64,000 nt of DNA, from assembly GCA_910585375.1 (NCBI GenBank), contig CAJUCZ010000003.1:1-64000 (forward strand). The letters run 5' to 3'. A model generated the notes under the pieces. It made no database searches. It was not told the origin of the DNA and was given only the letters and a program-made list of their open reading frames with translations. Shown piece after piece: positions 17,875-25,411 of this stretch (position 1 is the first letter of the stretch; each line of letters begins with the position of its first letter). The DNA comes from an uncultured Alphaproteobacteria bacterium (GTDB lineage Bacteria > Pseudomonadota > Alphaproteobacteria > RF32 > CAG-239). The translations under genes and the position numbers were made by a program.

Positions 17875-18550
17875 AACCGCCGGAGGCTCGACAACTTGCA
17901 TGCATATCACTACAATCAGGATATCCATAGCTTTTACACTGTTGATAACAACTTCTACCATAATAACTCTGGCAATCAGAATCATAAGAACTTGATGTTC
18001 CTCCGCTGTATCCACAATAGTCGGTATACCCGCAGCAATATCCACTCACCGGCGCAGGAGATACACAAGTTCCGTTACTGCACGTCTGACTGCCTGAACA
18101 TAATGAACTTCCGCAGGAAGAATAGTAGGTCGTTCCGTCTTTTACGCAAGACGTTGAACCAACGCTCTTACACTGTGATGAGCAGCTCGCTGCCGTATAA
18201 GAATAGTTACAGGTTGACGTACAAGAGCCGTTTGTACAGGTATATCCTGTTCCGCATTTGTTGCTGCCACAGGCCTTGTAATAAACCGTACCGTTCTTCG
18301 TACAGGCCTGATCGCCCACGTTTTTACACTGCGAGTCGCAGGTTGCTTTTGTCACCGTATAAGTACATGGCTCCGCACAAAAATATTTACTCGTATTAAA
18401 AGGACAGGCCACTCCGCTCCCGGAACATTCCGAACTGCTGTATTTATAACCGAGACTGGCACAGTCCAATACCGGAGTACAGGCGCCGAACGCCGTGCCG
18501 CTTCCGGCCAGCAGCACTCCTGCCGCACTAAATAACAATCCTTTTCTCAT
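17807..18550 (-). CDS. DGR-diversified Cys-rich secreted protein
   Basis: The 247-residue target protein has a signal peptide (1-22) and then about thirty Cys residues. A first module (C-x-SLGY...ACPF...YFC) resembles the C-terminus of the neighbouring protein at 18785-19885. Two tandem repeats of about 48 residues follow (roughly 62-110 and 114-161), each with the pattern C-x-SQCK-x-VG...YY-x-x-CGS...TC-x-NG-x-C. A Tyr/Cys-rich C-terminal domain ends in GGSPRFQNC, the variable residues 233-243 and FACQ. The GGS...F-x-C end loosely recalls the end of C-type-lectin-fold DGR targets, but the domain is short and Cys-rich and I cannot assign that fold. Export suggests a display or binding role at the cell surface. 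An AAAGG ribosome site precedes the ATG. Confidence 0.92.
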   Translation of the reverse strand: MRKGLLFSAAGVLLAGSGTAFGACTPVLDCASLGYKYSSSECSGSGVACPFNTSKYFCAEPCTYTVTKATCDSQCKNVGDQACTKNGTVYYKACGSNKCGTGYTCTNGSCTSTCNYSYTAASCSSQCKSVGSTSCVKDGTTYYSSCGSSLCSGSQTCSNGTCVSPAPVSGYCCGYTDYCGYSGGTSSSYDSDCQSYYGRSCYQQCKSYGYPDCSDMHASCRASGGSPRFQNCGNYGGYYSLAGFACQ

Positions 18551-18645
18551 CGCCTTTCTCCTTTATTTGTTTTCTTTGTTCTTTACCTTGTCCTTGCTCT
18601 TTTTTATTTTATTGTCATCTCCGGGCAATTTATTCTTTTCTCGTC

Positions 18646-18787
18646 ACCCTCGGGCTTCGACCCGAGGGTCCATCTCACAACCGGTACAGTGCTTGTTTCT
18701 TCAAAGCACCCTATCCGTCATATCCCCGCCATAGCATCGCGGGTCTCAGAGCACCGCATAAACCGTCGCCACCCGTTGCACGGGTTA
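18646..18787. repeat. Palindrome and interspersed repeat copy 3
   Basis: A perfect hairpin with arms ACCCTCGGG/CCCGAGGGT (18646-18669) and then repeat copy 3 (18700-18787), including the CCCCGCCATAGCATCGCGGG block shared with 16671 on. It separates the two Cys-rich genes. The hairpin is not followed by a clear T-run in either direction, so it is not a typical terminator. Confidence 0.5.
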
Positions 18788-19885
18788 CATGCAGTAGCGG
18801 TAAGTCGAATCAAACGGACAAGCAAAACTGGCACCCGAACAACTGACATTCTGACGATACCCAAGGGTCGCACAATTCGTAACCGGCGTTACACACCATT
18901 CCATTGTTCCGGCCTGACATTCGGTGCGGCACTCGGAATATTTCTGCACACTCCCGCTGTAACAATAATTATTATTCTCTATACCGCCATATGCCTTACA
19001 TTCTTCATAACCCGCACATGGGTTTTCTTTGCGCTTATAAAGCTTGCCGCGCGTACAATGCATACAATAATCATTCTCATCTGCCATATCTTTCAGATAG
19101 CCCGTTGTTCCGCCCGAAGTCTGAGCATCCGTATAAGCATATCCCGCCGGACAGGTTGTTTTGCAGCACTGGTGACACTCATAACCGCAACTGTCTTTGC
19201 CAACCACAGTTCCTCCTTCACAACCGGTTACTTTCGAATTCTCCGGACAGTTATATGACGGCTCATCCGTACAACATTCGGCATAATTGCTGTCCCATTC
19301 GCATATTTCATCTTCATTTTTGCTCGGACGCCCGGCTGCACAACTGCTGTATTTTCCATCGTCTTTACATGCACGCGGAAAATCTTCCTTACATTCTTTA
19401 TACAGCGGCTGACCGTTCGGACACTTTTTATCCTCGTCCGCATACCATGTATCACCTAAACTCCGGCAATATTCCGGCGTTTTATCATACCCTTTGTCCT
19501 TACACCACTGCTCCGCCGTACATTTCGTATAAGTCTCATCGCGAGAGCAGGTTTGCGAATAATCTGCTCCCAAACCGTCCGGACACCGAAAATAATACCC
19601 GTGATCCTCACACCACTTTGTGTCAGAGTTAACATCATCAAACTCCGGCAAGCCTAAATTACAGTCCGGCAGAAAACAAATACCTGCCACCTGAACGCCC
19701 GAATTTTTCACAGGCAACTCAAGGGCAAGAATTTTTTGTTGATTCAACGGAATATTAAAGCCGGAAAAAGCGGCCTGATTGAAAGGGGCAGGACTGAGAA
19801 CAAATTCGCGAGCAAAAGTATTTCCGTTTGTCATCAGCGCCAGAACAGTCGCTGACAGCATAAGTTTCATGTGTAGCATTTTCAT
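18785..19885 (-). CDS. Large Cys-rich secreted protein of the ICFLPDC family
   Basis: A 366-residue protein with a leader containing MLHMKL, a signal peptide and more than forty Cys. The ICFLPDC motif is near residue 70 and is followed by WCEDHGYYF, matching the two window-edge genes (WCEKKGY). Repeated short units of the kind W-C-x-D-x-GY and C-x-x-G-x-x-Y-x-x-C follow, and the end (NCATLGYRQ...CSG-x-x-FACPF...YRYC) matches the first module of the DGR target. No VR is found in it. It has its own promoter and an AAGGAG site. Likely an exported, disulfide-stabilised surface protein; precise function unknown. Confidence 0.82.
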   Translation of the reverse strand: MKMLHMKLMLSATVLALMTNGNTFAREFVLSPAPFNQAAFSGFNIPLNQQKILALELPVKNSGVQVAGICFLPDCNLGLPEFDDVNSDTKWCEDHGYYFRCPDGLGADYSQTCSRDETYTKCTAEQWCKDKGYDKTPEYCRSLGDTWYADEDKKCPNGQPLYKECKEDFPRACKDDGKYSSCAAGRPSKNEDEICEWDSNYAECCTDEPSYNCPENSKVTGCEGGTVVGKDSCGYECHQCCKTTCPAGYAYTDAQTSGGTTGYLKDMADENDYCMHCTRGKLYKRKENPCAGYEECKAYGGIENNNYCYSGSVQKYSECRTECQAGTMEWCVTPVTNCATLGYRQNVSCSGASFACPFDSTYRYCM

Positions 19886-20038
19886 TGTTCGGACTCCTTC
19901 TCAAAAAATTCTGTTCTCAATCCTGTAATTCTGCCTGATACTCCGGCTGCCACCGGAATATCAGACAAATTTTTGTATGAAAATTGCCAATATCAGAAGG
20001 ATGAAAAACGACATTTCGGCAACCTTGATACAGCCTTA

Positions 20039-20067
20039 ACTATATCATAAATGATCCACTATGTCAA
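20039..20067 (-). promoter_or_regulatory. Promoter of the 366-residue Cys-rich gene
   Basis: TTGACA (20062-20067) and TATAGT (20039-20044) on the minus strand with a 17-base spacer. The same boxes and spacing precede the right-edge family gene and nearly the same the left-edge one. The 449-base gap 19886-20334 otherwise holds no visible gene; composition becomes AT-rich here, near the start of the island. Confidence 0.75.
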
Positions 20068-20334
20068 TATAAGCTAAGAAGTTATGCAGATATTTTCGAT
20101 AAAAAAGCCATTTTTTGGAAAATAAACCATTGTATTTATTAGATATTTAGTCTTAATACCAATTGATAGGAGAAATTTGCAATTAATAGGTTTTACATAA
20201 CATTTGATGACATCCAACCAGCGAATCCGCGTATTTTTTCCATTGGAAAAGAATCGGATTTTCTAAGATTAAAATACAAAAATGAATGACAAAAATTTTC
20301 CGCCAGTTTTCCGTTTCTGCCAGAATTTCAAAAA

Positions 20335-20640
20335 TTATATATAAAAAAGAAAAGCAAAAACAAACACATACAATATTATGTCAAACAACAATACCAAAGG
20401 GAAAGACATTCTCTTTTTCATCGGAACAAACAAAATATAAACAACCAGAAAAGCTGCCAGAGCAATTTTCCATATGTAATCATAAAAACCGTCAAAATCA
20501 TGGTCAATAAGAGAAAAAATTTCCTCATCACCGACCGACATAAAAACTGCAAAAACCGCTTCAGTTACAAACCAGGGGATAACTGCCGCCAGCAGAAGAA
20601 AAATGATTATATGTTTTAACTTAATCAGCAGTTTTTGCAT
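20335..20640 (-). CDS. Hypothetical membrane protein (101 aa)
   Basis: Three hydrophobic segments (about residues 10-30, 55-70 and 78-100) with an acidic stretch, DEEIFSLIDHDFDGFYDY, between the first two. I recognise no family. It lies 14 bases after the 86-residue gene on the same strand, so the two probably form an operon. The low G+C content marks it as part of the island rather than the Cys-rich locus. Confidence 0.55.
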   Translation of the reverse strand: MQKLLIKLKHIIIFLLLAAVIPWFVTEAVFAVFMSVGDEEIFSLIDHDFDGFYDYIWKIALAAFLVVYILFVPMKKRMSFPLVLLFDIILYVFVFAFLFYI

Positions 20641-20654
20641 AGATTCTTTATCCT

Positions 20655-20915
20655 TTAATATCCATTTCGTTTTTGGCGAATTCTTAAATATTCATCCGTC
20701 ATACTTTGTAATTTATAATTATATTTATATGATGGAGATAAAGTCGCTCTTTGAAAATCAAAATCATATCTAACCACTTCATCTTCATGAACATTTAAAG
20801 GTTTTACACCAAAAGTTTCATTATTAAAAGATTTTATTGCAGGAAAGCGCTCTTCCGCTTTCTGCATACCATATTTTTTAGCTCCCAATCGAGCCAATTG
20901 CCATAGATAATTCAT
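20655..20915 (-). CDS. Hypothetical protein (86 aa)
   Basis: A soluble basic protein with no signal peptide and several Tyr/Asp pairs (VVRYDFDFQRATL, SYKYNYKL). An AAAGGAG site precedes the ATG at good spacing, which supports it as a real gene. No family recognised. First gene of a two-gene unit with the membrane protein downstream. Confidence 0.55.
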   Translation of the reverse strand: MNYLWQLARLGAKKYGMQKAEERFPAIKSFNNETFGVKPLNVHEDEVVRYDFDFQRATLSPSYKYNYKLQSMTDEYLRIRQKRNGY

Positions 20916-21049
20916 AAAATAACTCCTTTCTTAATTATGAATAAATATTTGTTTATGCCTACTGGCTTACATTAAATAGGAAACAACTTTCATAAAAATA
21001 ACACCATAAGCAAATAAAATTCATCTTTACAAAAAAACTGACGGGGACT

Positions 21050-21118
21050 TTTTGTTATTAGCGGTGCACCAGAGTTGACGAATTGCTGAACTCTGTTGTA
21101 GATGAAACCTCTGATATA
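21050..21118. repeat. Direct repeat flanking the fic cassette, left copy
   Basis: About 70 bases beginning TTTTTGTTATTAG, then GTTGACGAATTG and GAACTCTG. It matches 22589-22659 in the same orientation with scattered substitutions. The two copies enclose the fic gene and a second copy of its promoter, as if the cassette was duplicated or inserted between them. Confidence 0.6.
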
Positions 21119-21134
21119 AATGAGAGAGAATGAC

Positions 21135-21187
21135 TTGACTTTTGCGGAGAATAACAGTTATAATATCCGCATAATTTGCGGAGATTA
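21135..21187 (+). promoter_or_regulatory. fic promoter with inverted-repeat operator
   Basis: TTGACT (21135-21140) and TATAAT (21159-21164) with an 18-base spacer. The inverted repeat TGCGGA (21143-21148)/TCCGCA (21166-21171) overlaps the -10 box, and a third TGCGGAG lies at the ribosome site. A repressor, perhaps the Fic protein's own HTH domain, could bind here. Copies occur at 22274-22325 and 25113-25161. Confidence 0.7.
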
Positions 21188-21190
21188 ACA

Positions 21191-22291
21191 ATGTATATTC
21201 ACGAACAAAAAAATTGGCCGGACTTTATTTGGAAAAATGACGAGCTTTTTGATATTATAACAAAAGTATCTTTTAAGCAAGGAGCCTTACTTGGCAAGAT
21301 GCAAAGTCTTGGCTTTGATTTCAGGCAAGAAGCCCTTCTGAATAACTTGACCGAAGAGATAACTAAATCAAGTGAGATTGAGGGAGAATTGTTAAATAAA
21401 GATGAAGTACGCTCCTCTATTGCCAGAAGATTAAATATACATAATGAAAAATCTGTCAGCAGCAGTCATCATATTGACGGGGTGGTTGAAATTATGATTG
21501 ATGCAACGCATAATTTTGAAATTCCTCTGACTTATGAAAGGTTATGTAGTTGGCACGCTGCACTGTTCCCTACGGGATACAGCGGGATGTATAAAATTAA
21601 AACCGCTTGTTACAGAGATGATAAAGACGGACCGATGCAAGTTGTCTCTAATAACAGAGGGCGAGAAATCGTCTATTATGAAGCTCCCGACGCTTCTCTT
21701 ATAAAAACATATATGGATAAATTTTTCGGATGGATTAATAAAGCTGATAACACAAATCCTTTAATTAAAGCGGCGATAAGCCATTTATGGTTTATAACAA
21801 TCCACCCTTTTGAAGACGGCAACGGGCGTATTGCACGAGCCGTAACAGAGTTTATGTTGGCAAAAGCTGAAAAATCATCTTACCGATTTTACAGCATGTC
21901 GGCTCAAATCCAAAAACAAAAAAATGAATACTATAAGGTATTGGAAAACACACAAAAAGGAACACTTGATATTACAAATTGGATAAAATGGTTTTTAGAA
22001 ACAATGTTGCAGGCATTAGAAACTTCGGAAATAATGGTTAGTAAGATTATTTTTAAAGCCGAGCATTGGATGGAATTCAATAAATTTCCATTAGATGAAA
22101 ATCAAAAAAAGATGATTAATATGCTTTTTGATGGTTTTGAAGGCAATATGACATCAAGTAAATGGGCAAAAATATGCAAATGCTCGCAAGATACGGCCAG
22201 CCGCTCCATTAAACAACTTGTAGAATATGGAATATTAAAGCAGCAAGGAAGTGGGCGCAGCACGCATTTTATTTTGACTTGCGGAGAATAA
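21191..22291 (+). CDS. Fic family AMP-transferase with HTH domain
   Basis: Fic proteins usually transfer AMP from ATP to a target protein. The 366 residues contain an N-terminal DUF4172-like helical domain, the complete core HPFEDGNGRIAR, and the N-terminal inhibitory motif SSEIEG (S-x3-E-G), which marks a class II, self-inhibited enzyme. The C-terminus is a winged-helix-like HTH (WAKICKCSQDTASRSIKQL). The ATG at 21191 with GGAG upstream is preferred over a TTG fifteen bases before. Its final codons lie inside a second copy of the promoter, so the 3' end may have been remade by recombination. Targets are unknown. Confidence 0.9.
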   Translation: MYIHEQKNWPDFIWKNDELFDIITKVSFKQGALLGKMQSLGFDFRQEALLNNLTEEITKSSEIEGELLNKDEVRSSIARRLNIHNEKSVSSSHHIDGVVEIMIDATHNFEIPLTYERLCSWHAALFPTGYSGMYKIKTACYRDDKDGPMQVVSNNRGREIVYYEAPDASLIKTYMDKFFGWINKADNTNPLIKAAISHLWFITIHPFEDGNGRIARAVTEFMLAKAEKSSYRFYSMSAQIQKQKNEYYKVLENTQKGTLDITNWIKWFLETMLQALETSEIMVSKIIFKAEHWMEFNKFPLDENQKKMINMLFDGFEGNMTSSKWAKICKCSQDTASRSIKQLVEYGILKQQGSGRSTHFILTCGE

Positions 22292-22325
22292 CAGTTATAA
22301 TATCCGCAAATTCTGCGGAGATTAG
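22274..22325 (+). promoter_or_regulatory. Second copy of the fic promoter/operator, no gene behind it
   Basis: It repeats the TGCGGA/TCCGCA inverted repeat, TATAAT and TTGACT of 21135-21187 with two bases fewer in the spacer. It overlaps the last six codons of fic. No gene starts after it; the following sequence is repeat debris. Confidence 0.6.
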
Positions 22326-22355
22326 TACATTGAGATTGAACTTCAAATCAAAACA

Positions 22356-22603
22356 GCATAGTCTTCTCCGCCATCCACATAACAAAAAAATCCCTGAATG
22401 GGATTTTTTTGTTATTAGTGCGGTCCGAGAATTGGGAGAACAAAAATCAACTGACGTTGATTTTTTTCGAACCAATCGTTGAGATGTTAGCAAGCAAGGG
22501 AAGCGGCAGCAACCGCGGCGAGCGTTACATCTTTGACGGCATAGTCTTCTCCGTCATCCACATAACAAAAAAATCCCTGAATGGGGATTTTTTTGTTATT
22601 AGT
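22356..22603. repeat. Two direct repeats, each with a terminator-like hairpin
   Basis: The blocks 22356-22419 and 22539-22603 are nearly identical (starting GCATAGTCTTCTCCG). Each contains a perfect hairpin AAAAAAATCCC/GGGATTTTTTT, which could stop transcription in both directions. Between them lies a further palindrome, CAAAAATCAAC/GTTGATTTTT. Part of the gene-free stretch 22292-23097. Confidence 0.65.
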
Positions 22604-22659
22604 GGTGCCCTGAAGTTGACGAATTGTTGAACTCTGTCAGAGATGCGACTCCTGATATT
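22589..22659. repeat. Direct repeat flanking the fic cassette, right copy
   Basis: The partner of 21050-21118, sharing TTTTTGTTATTAG, GTTGACGAATTG, GAACTCTG and CTGATAT at the same spacing. After it, 22660-22976 is AT-rich and holds only a doubtful 37-codon frame on the minus strand (22801-22914, starting MIYSMCRSMN) without a ribosome site. Confidence 0.6.
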
Positions 22660-22976
22660 AACGGAAGAATTAGATGAAATATATTGACTTTTTTTATTTT
22701 AAACGTTCTATTTCTCTATAGAAGGGAAGGATATATCCTATATTAAGCATTTTTATGCAGGACGAAAGTCTGATTATAGGTGAGGCCTTCTTTCTTGTTT
22801 TTAAATAATACCTAGTTCTTTTCCCTTTTTATATTTTTCATCGAATTTATCAATTTGCTTGATATGTTTCAATAGTTTATTTGTGTTCATACTTCTGCAC
22901 ATACTATAAATCATAAAATAATGAATTTTTGTTCGAAAAATAAAGATGCTAAGATAAAAGAGGTTTTAATACTAGC

Positions 22977-23097
22977 AATTTACCGAACGGGAAATTTTTG
23001 TTGACATTTTATCATTTAATGGTGTATATTTACCGATAGGGAAATTTTTTATTAAAGAGGTTTTCTTTGTGACTAAAATTTACCGAAAGGGAAATTT
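22977..23097 (+). promoter_or_regulatory. hipBA: hipBA promoter with three operators spaced exactly 50 bases apart
   Basis: Three near-identical 21-base operators, AATTTACC-N5-GGAAATTT type, start at 22977, 23027 and 23077. The promoter is TTGACA (23001-23006), an 18-base spacer and TATATT (23025-23030), so the second operator covers the -10 box and the third lies directly against the hipB start codon. This fits autorepression by HipB, or HipA-HipB, bound cooperatively along the DNA, as is known for HipBA systems. Confidence 0.8.
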
Positions 23098-23304
23098 ATG
23101 AAGACAAAAGATTTGGCAGATATCATAAAAAAGAAACGCAAAGAGCAAAAACTCACCCAACCGCAGTTAGCAGGTTTATGCAATGTCGGTGTGCGGTTTA
23201 TTGTTGATTTGGAATCGGGCAAAGAAACCTGTCAAATTGGCAAAGTATTATATGTTCTGGATATGCTGGGAATTAAATTAAAAATTGACGGAGAAAATCA
23301 ATGA
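23098..23304 (+). CDS. hipB: HipB antitoxin, XRE-type DNA-binding protein
   Basis: A 68-residue helix-turn-helix protein (IIKKKRKEQKLTQPQLAGLCNVG then FIVDLESGK). Its stop codon overlaps the start of hipA by four bases. In known HipBA systems HipB binds palindromic operators as a dimer and holds HipA inactive. The three palindromes just upstream are its likely binding sites. The length matches the short, y4mF-like HipB class. Confidence 0.9.
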   Translation: MKTKDLADIIKKKRKEQKLTQPQLAGLCNVGVRFIVDLESGKETCQIGKVLYVLDMLGIKLKIDGENQ

Positions 23305-24503
23305 ATTTGCTTGATGTCTATTTTCATAACAAAAAAATTGGAGTTTTAAAAGAGCATAATTCCAGATTGAGTTTCAAATACTTGGATGATGCTACAGAAG
23401 CGATTGCTCATCAGCTTCCGTTGCAAAAAGAAGCTTTTGGAGATAAAGAAACACGAAGTTTCTTTTCTAATTTATTGCCAGAAGGTGATGTGGTGAAGAA
23501 AATTGCTCAGATAAAACAAGTTTCGCTCAACAATCCATTTGCATTATTAAGAGAATTAGGCGGAGAATGTGCAGGGGCAGTTTCCCTTTATCCGCAAGAT
23601 ATGACACCGATTTTTGATGATACTTTGGAAGAAGTATCCGCAGAAGAGTTGGCTACCCTTCTGAACAAGCTTTCTCAAACTCCGTTATTAACGGGCGAAG
23701 GTATTCGTTTATCGCTTGCTGGAGCACAAGAAAAACTAGCTTTAACAATTTTTCCTGATGATGAAAAGTATTATAAACCATCGGGTAAGTATATTTCTAC
23801 TTGGATTTTAAAGCCTGAGAATCGGAATTTTCCAAATTTAATCTATAATGAATATTTTTGTATGAAGTTAGCAGGTCTTATGGGATTAAATGTCGCTGAA
23901 TGTAAGATTAGGATGTTTGGTTCAGTAACGGCTTATATGACAAAGCGATTTGACAGGCAGAATACTATTCAGCGAATCCAGCAGGAAGATTTTTGCCAAG
24001 GTTTAGGGCTGTCTAATAAAAAATATCAAAGGACTGAGGGGGGACCGAGTATTAAGCAATGTTTTCAATTTATCCATAGCAATCTGGCGAACAAGGCAAA
24101 AGATGAATTGCATTTTCTGAAAAGCATTGCTTTTAACTTTTTAATTGGTAATTCTGATGCTCACGGAAAGAATTTCTCTTATTTGCATACCGCGAACGGG
24201 TATGTTCTTTCTCCTTTGTATGATTTGGTATCTACCCAAGTTTATCCGCAACTAGCCAAAGAAATGTCAATGTCTATCGGTGGCGAGTATGAACCTGACA
24301 GAATTACCAGAACCAATTTTATGGTAATGGCAAAAGAACTTGGTGTGAAATCTCAACTTATTAATGACATTTTGGATAAATTGGCTGCAGAAATCATTGT
24401 GCAGGCAGAAAAACTCAAGGAAATGACGACAACTGAAAAAACTTATAATCCTGTTTATGATAGGATTATTGAGGTTATCAAAGCAAGAGTTGCTCAGTTA
24501 TAA
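23301..24503 (+). CDS. hipA: HipA toxin, serine/threonine kinase
   Basis: The 400 residues show an N-terminal HipA domain (1-100) and a kinase-like core: SLAGAQEKLAL, the ATP-binding WILKPEN, FLIGNSDAHGKNFS with the catalytic Asp, and SPLYDLVST with the metal-binding Asp. The E. coli enzyme phosphorylates glutamyl-tRNA synthetase, halts translation and promotes persistence; other HipA proteins have other targets, so the substrate here is open. Translationally coupled to hipB by a four-base overlap. All key residues are present, so it appears active. Confidence 0.92.
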   Translation: MNLLDVYFHNKKIGVLKEHNSRLSFKYLDDATEAIAHQLPLQKEAFGDKETRSFFSNLLPEGDVVKKIAQIKQVSLNNPFALLRELGGECAGAVSLYPQDMTPIFDDTLEEVSAEELATLLNKLSQTPLLTGEGIRLSLAGAQEKLALTIFPDDEKYYKPSGKYISTWILKPENRNFPNLIYNEYFCMKLAGLMGLNVAECKIRMFGSVTAYMTKRFDRQNTIQRIQQEDFCQGLGLSNKKYQRTEGGPSIKQCFQFIHSNLANKAKDELHFLKSIAFNFLIGNSDAHGKNFSYLHTANGYVLSPLYDLVSTQVYPQLAKEMSMSIGGEYEPDRITRTNFMVMAKELGVKSQLINDILDKLAAEIIVQAEKLKEMTTTEKTYNPVYDRIIEVIKARVAQL

Positions 24504-24535
24504 TTCAGTTTTTTATGTAGGATTGGTAAACTTCT

Positions 24536-24573
24536 ATTTTAGAAAATGCCCAATATTGGGTATTTTCTAAAAT
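24536..24573. terminator. Perfect 38-base palindrome after hipA
   Basis: Arms ATTTTAGAAAATGCCCAAT/ATTGGGTATTTTCTAAAAT meet without a loop (a single G/T pair interrupts the stem). It lies 33 bases after hipA and probably ends its transcript. A decayed copy at 25273-25310 lies next to decayed hip operators. Confidence 0.6.
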
Positions 24574-24618
24574 GAGATTTTTGTAATTTAATGATTAGTA
24601 TTAATGAGGGATTAAAAT

Positions 24619-24843
24619 ATGATAGGGAAATCTGATGATACAGGAGAATTTTTTAATGCAAGAAAAATTGTAAAAAATAAGATAAGATGTAAAAAATGTG
24701 GTGATATTATAGAAAGTGTATCTGTAAATGATTTCAAATTTTGTAAGTGTGGAGCAGTAGCCGTTGATGGTGGATTTGATTACTTGCGTAGATGTGGCAA
24801 TTTAGAAGATATTGAAGAATTAAGTGAAGTGGAGCGTGGATAA
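24619..24843 (+). CDS. Small zinc-ribbon protein (DUF7695-like)
   Basis: A 74-residue protein with CKKCGD and FCKCGAVAVDGG, a CxxC...CxC zinc-ribbon pattern followed by a DYLRR segment. This matches a family of small proteins often found in phages and plasmids, whose function is unknown; the family name is from memory. The next gene begins one base after its stop codon, so the two are co-transcribed. Confidence 0.65.
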   Translation: MIGKSDDTGEFFNARKIVKNKIRCKKCGDIIESVSVNDFKFCKCGAVAVDGGFDYLRRCGNLEDIEELSEVERG

Positions 24844-24844
24844 T

Positions 24845-25072
24845 ATGAAGGTAATATTTGAATTTGATACAGAGAGTGAAGATTTTAATTCTATTGAATT
24901 GGAACGCCATAAACAGGCTGATGATATGGCGAAAGCGTTAGGCGAAATATTGAAAAAAGCACGTGGTTGGGATAAGTATGATGAGCGGTCTGCTATTCCT
25001 ACTGATGAAATCAGAAAAGAATTAAATGAAATAATTTGCCAATATGTTGATATTGAAAAAATTGGGTATTAG
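24845..25072 (+). CDS. Small acidic hypothetical protein (75 aa)
   Basis: A 75-residue acidic protein starting MKVIFEFD, a beta-strand-like opening, followed by helices (KQADDMAKALGEILKKARG). It resembles small phage or plasmid-encoded proteins paired with the zinc-ribbon protein upstream. GTGGAGCG within the upstream gene's end may serve as its ribosome site. No function is proposed. Confidence 0.6.
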   Translation: MKVIFEFDTESEDFNSIELERHKQADDMAKALGEILKKARGWDKYDERSAIPTDEIRKELNEIICQYVDIEKIGY

Positions 25073-25112
25073 GTGATGTCTTTCGGAATCATCTGATTAT
25101 TTTGGGATGTTG

Positions 25113-25310
25113 TTTTTTGCGGAGAAAAACTAGTCTAATCTCCGCATATTTTGCGTAGATTATAGCTCTATACAACAACCTACAAAATTTTACCGATAGG
25201 GAATTTTTTTATTCAAAAAAATTTTTTGTGATTAAAATTTACCGATAAGGAAATTTATAAAAGCCTTATTCTATTTTAGATTTTTACCAATATTAGGTGT
25301 TTTCTAAAAT
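25113..25310. other. Gene-less relic of fic-type and hip-type control regions
   Basis: In order: a decayed copy of the fic operator (25113-25161, TTGCGGAG...TCCGCA), two hip-type operators at 25187-25207 and 25236-25256 separated by 49 bases with the intervening sequence also resembling the hipBA leader, and a decayed copy of the post-hipA palindrome (25273-25310). No gene lies between operators and palindrome, as expected if a second hipBA-like module was deleted. This is most of the gap 25073-25411. Confidence 0.6.
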
Positions 25311-25411
25311 GATAATGGAATGATAAAATAAAGTATTTGTTGACTTATTTGATAGTATTTACTATGTTAACATTATGTTTGTGCGAAAAATTTACAAAGA
25401 ATGGTGATTAT

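Larger units (their letters stand above)
15176..18550 (-). mobile_element. Complete diversity-generating retroelement (DGR)
   Basis: In transcription order on the minus strand: target protein gene (18550-17807) with the variable repeat at its 3' end, avd (17598-17245), template repeat (17035-16954) and reverse transcriptase (16444-15176). This is the classical DGR order. DGRs copy the template RNA into cDNA with errors at adenines and write it into the variable repeat, so one protein is diversified while the template stays intact. All parts look intact. The right-hand limit is set by the target gene; whether the neighbouring Cys-rich genes belong to the same system is inference. Confidence 0.93.

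Noticed and set aside
18785..19885. A second DGR variable repeat in the large Cys-rich protein
   Set aside because: Its 3' end has no match to the TR constant parts, so it is related to the target by domain only.
20000..23000. A direct repeat of the tRNA-Leu 3' end as the left island end
   Set aside because: Only short, weak similarities were found (for example TGCGGTCCGAGA at 22420), which is not enough to call an attachment site; large serine recombinases also do not need one.
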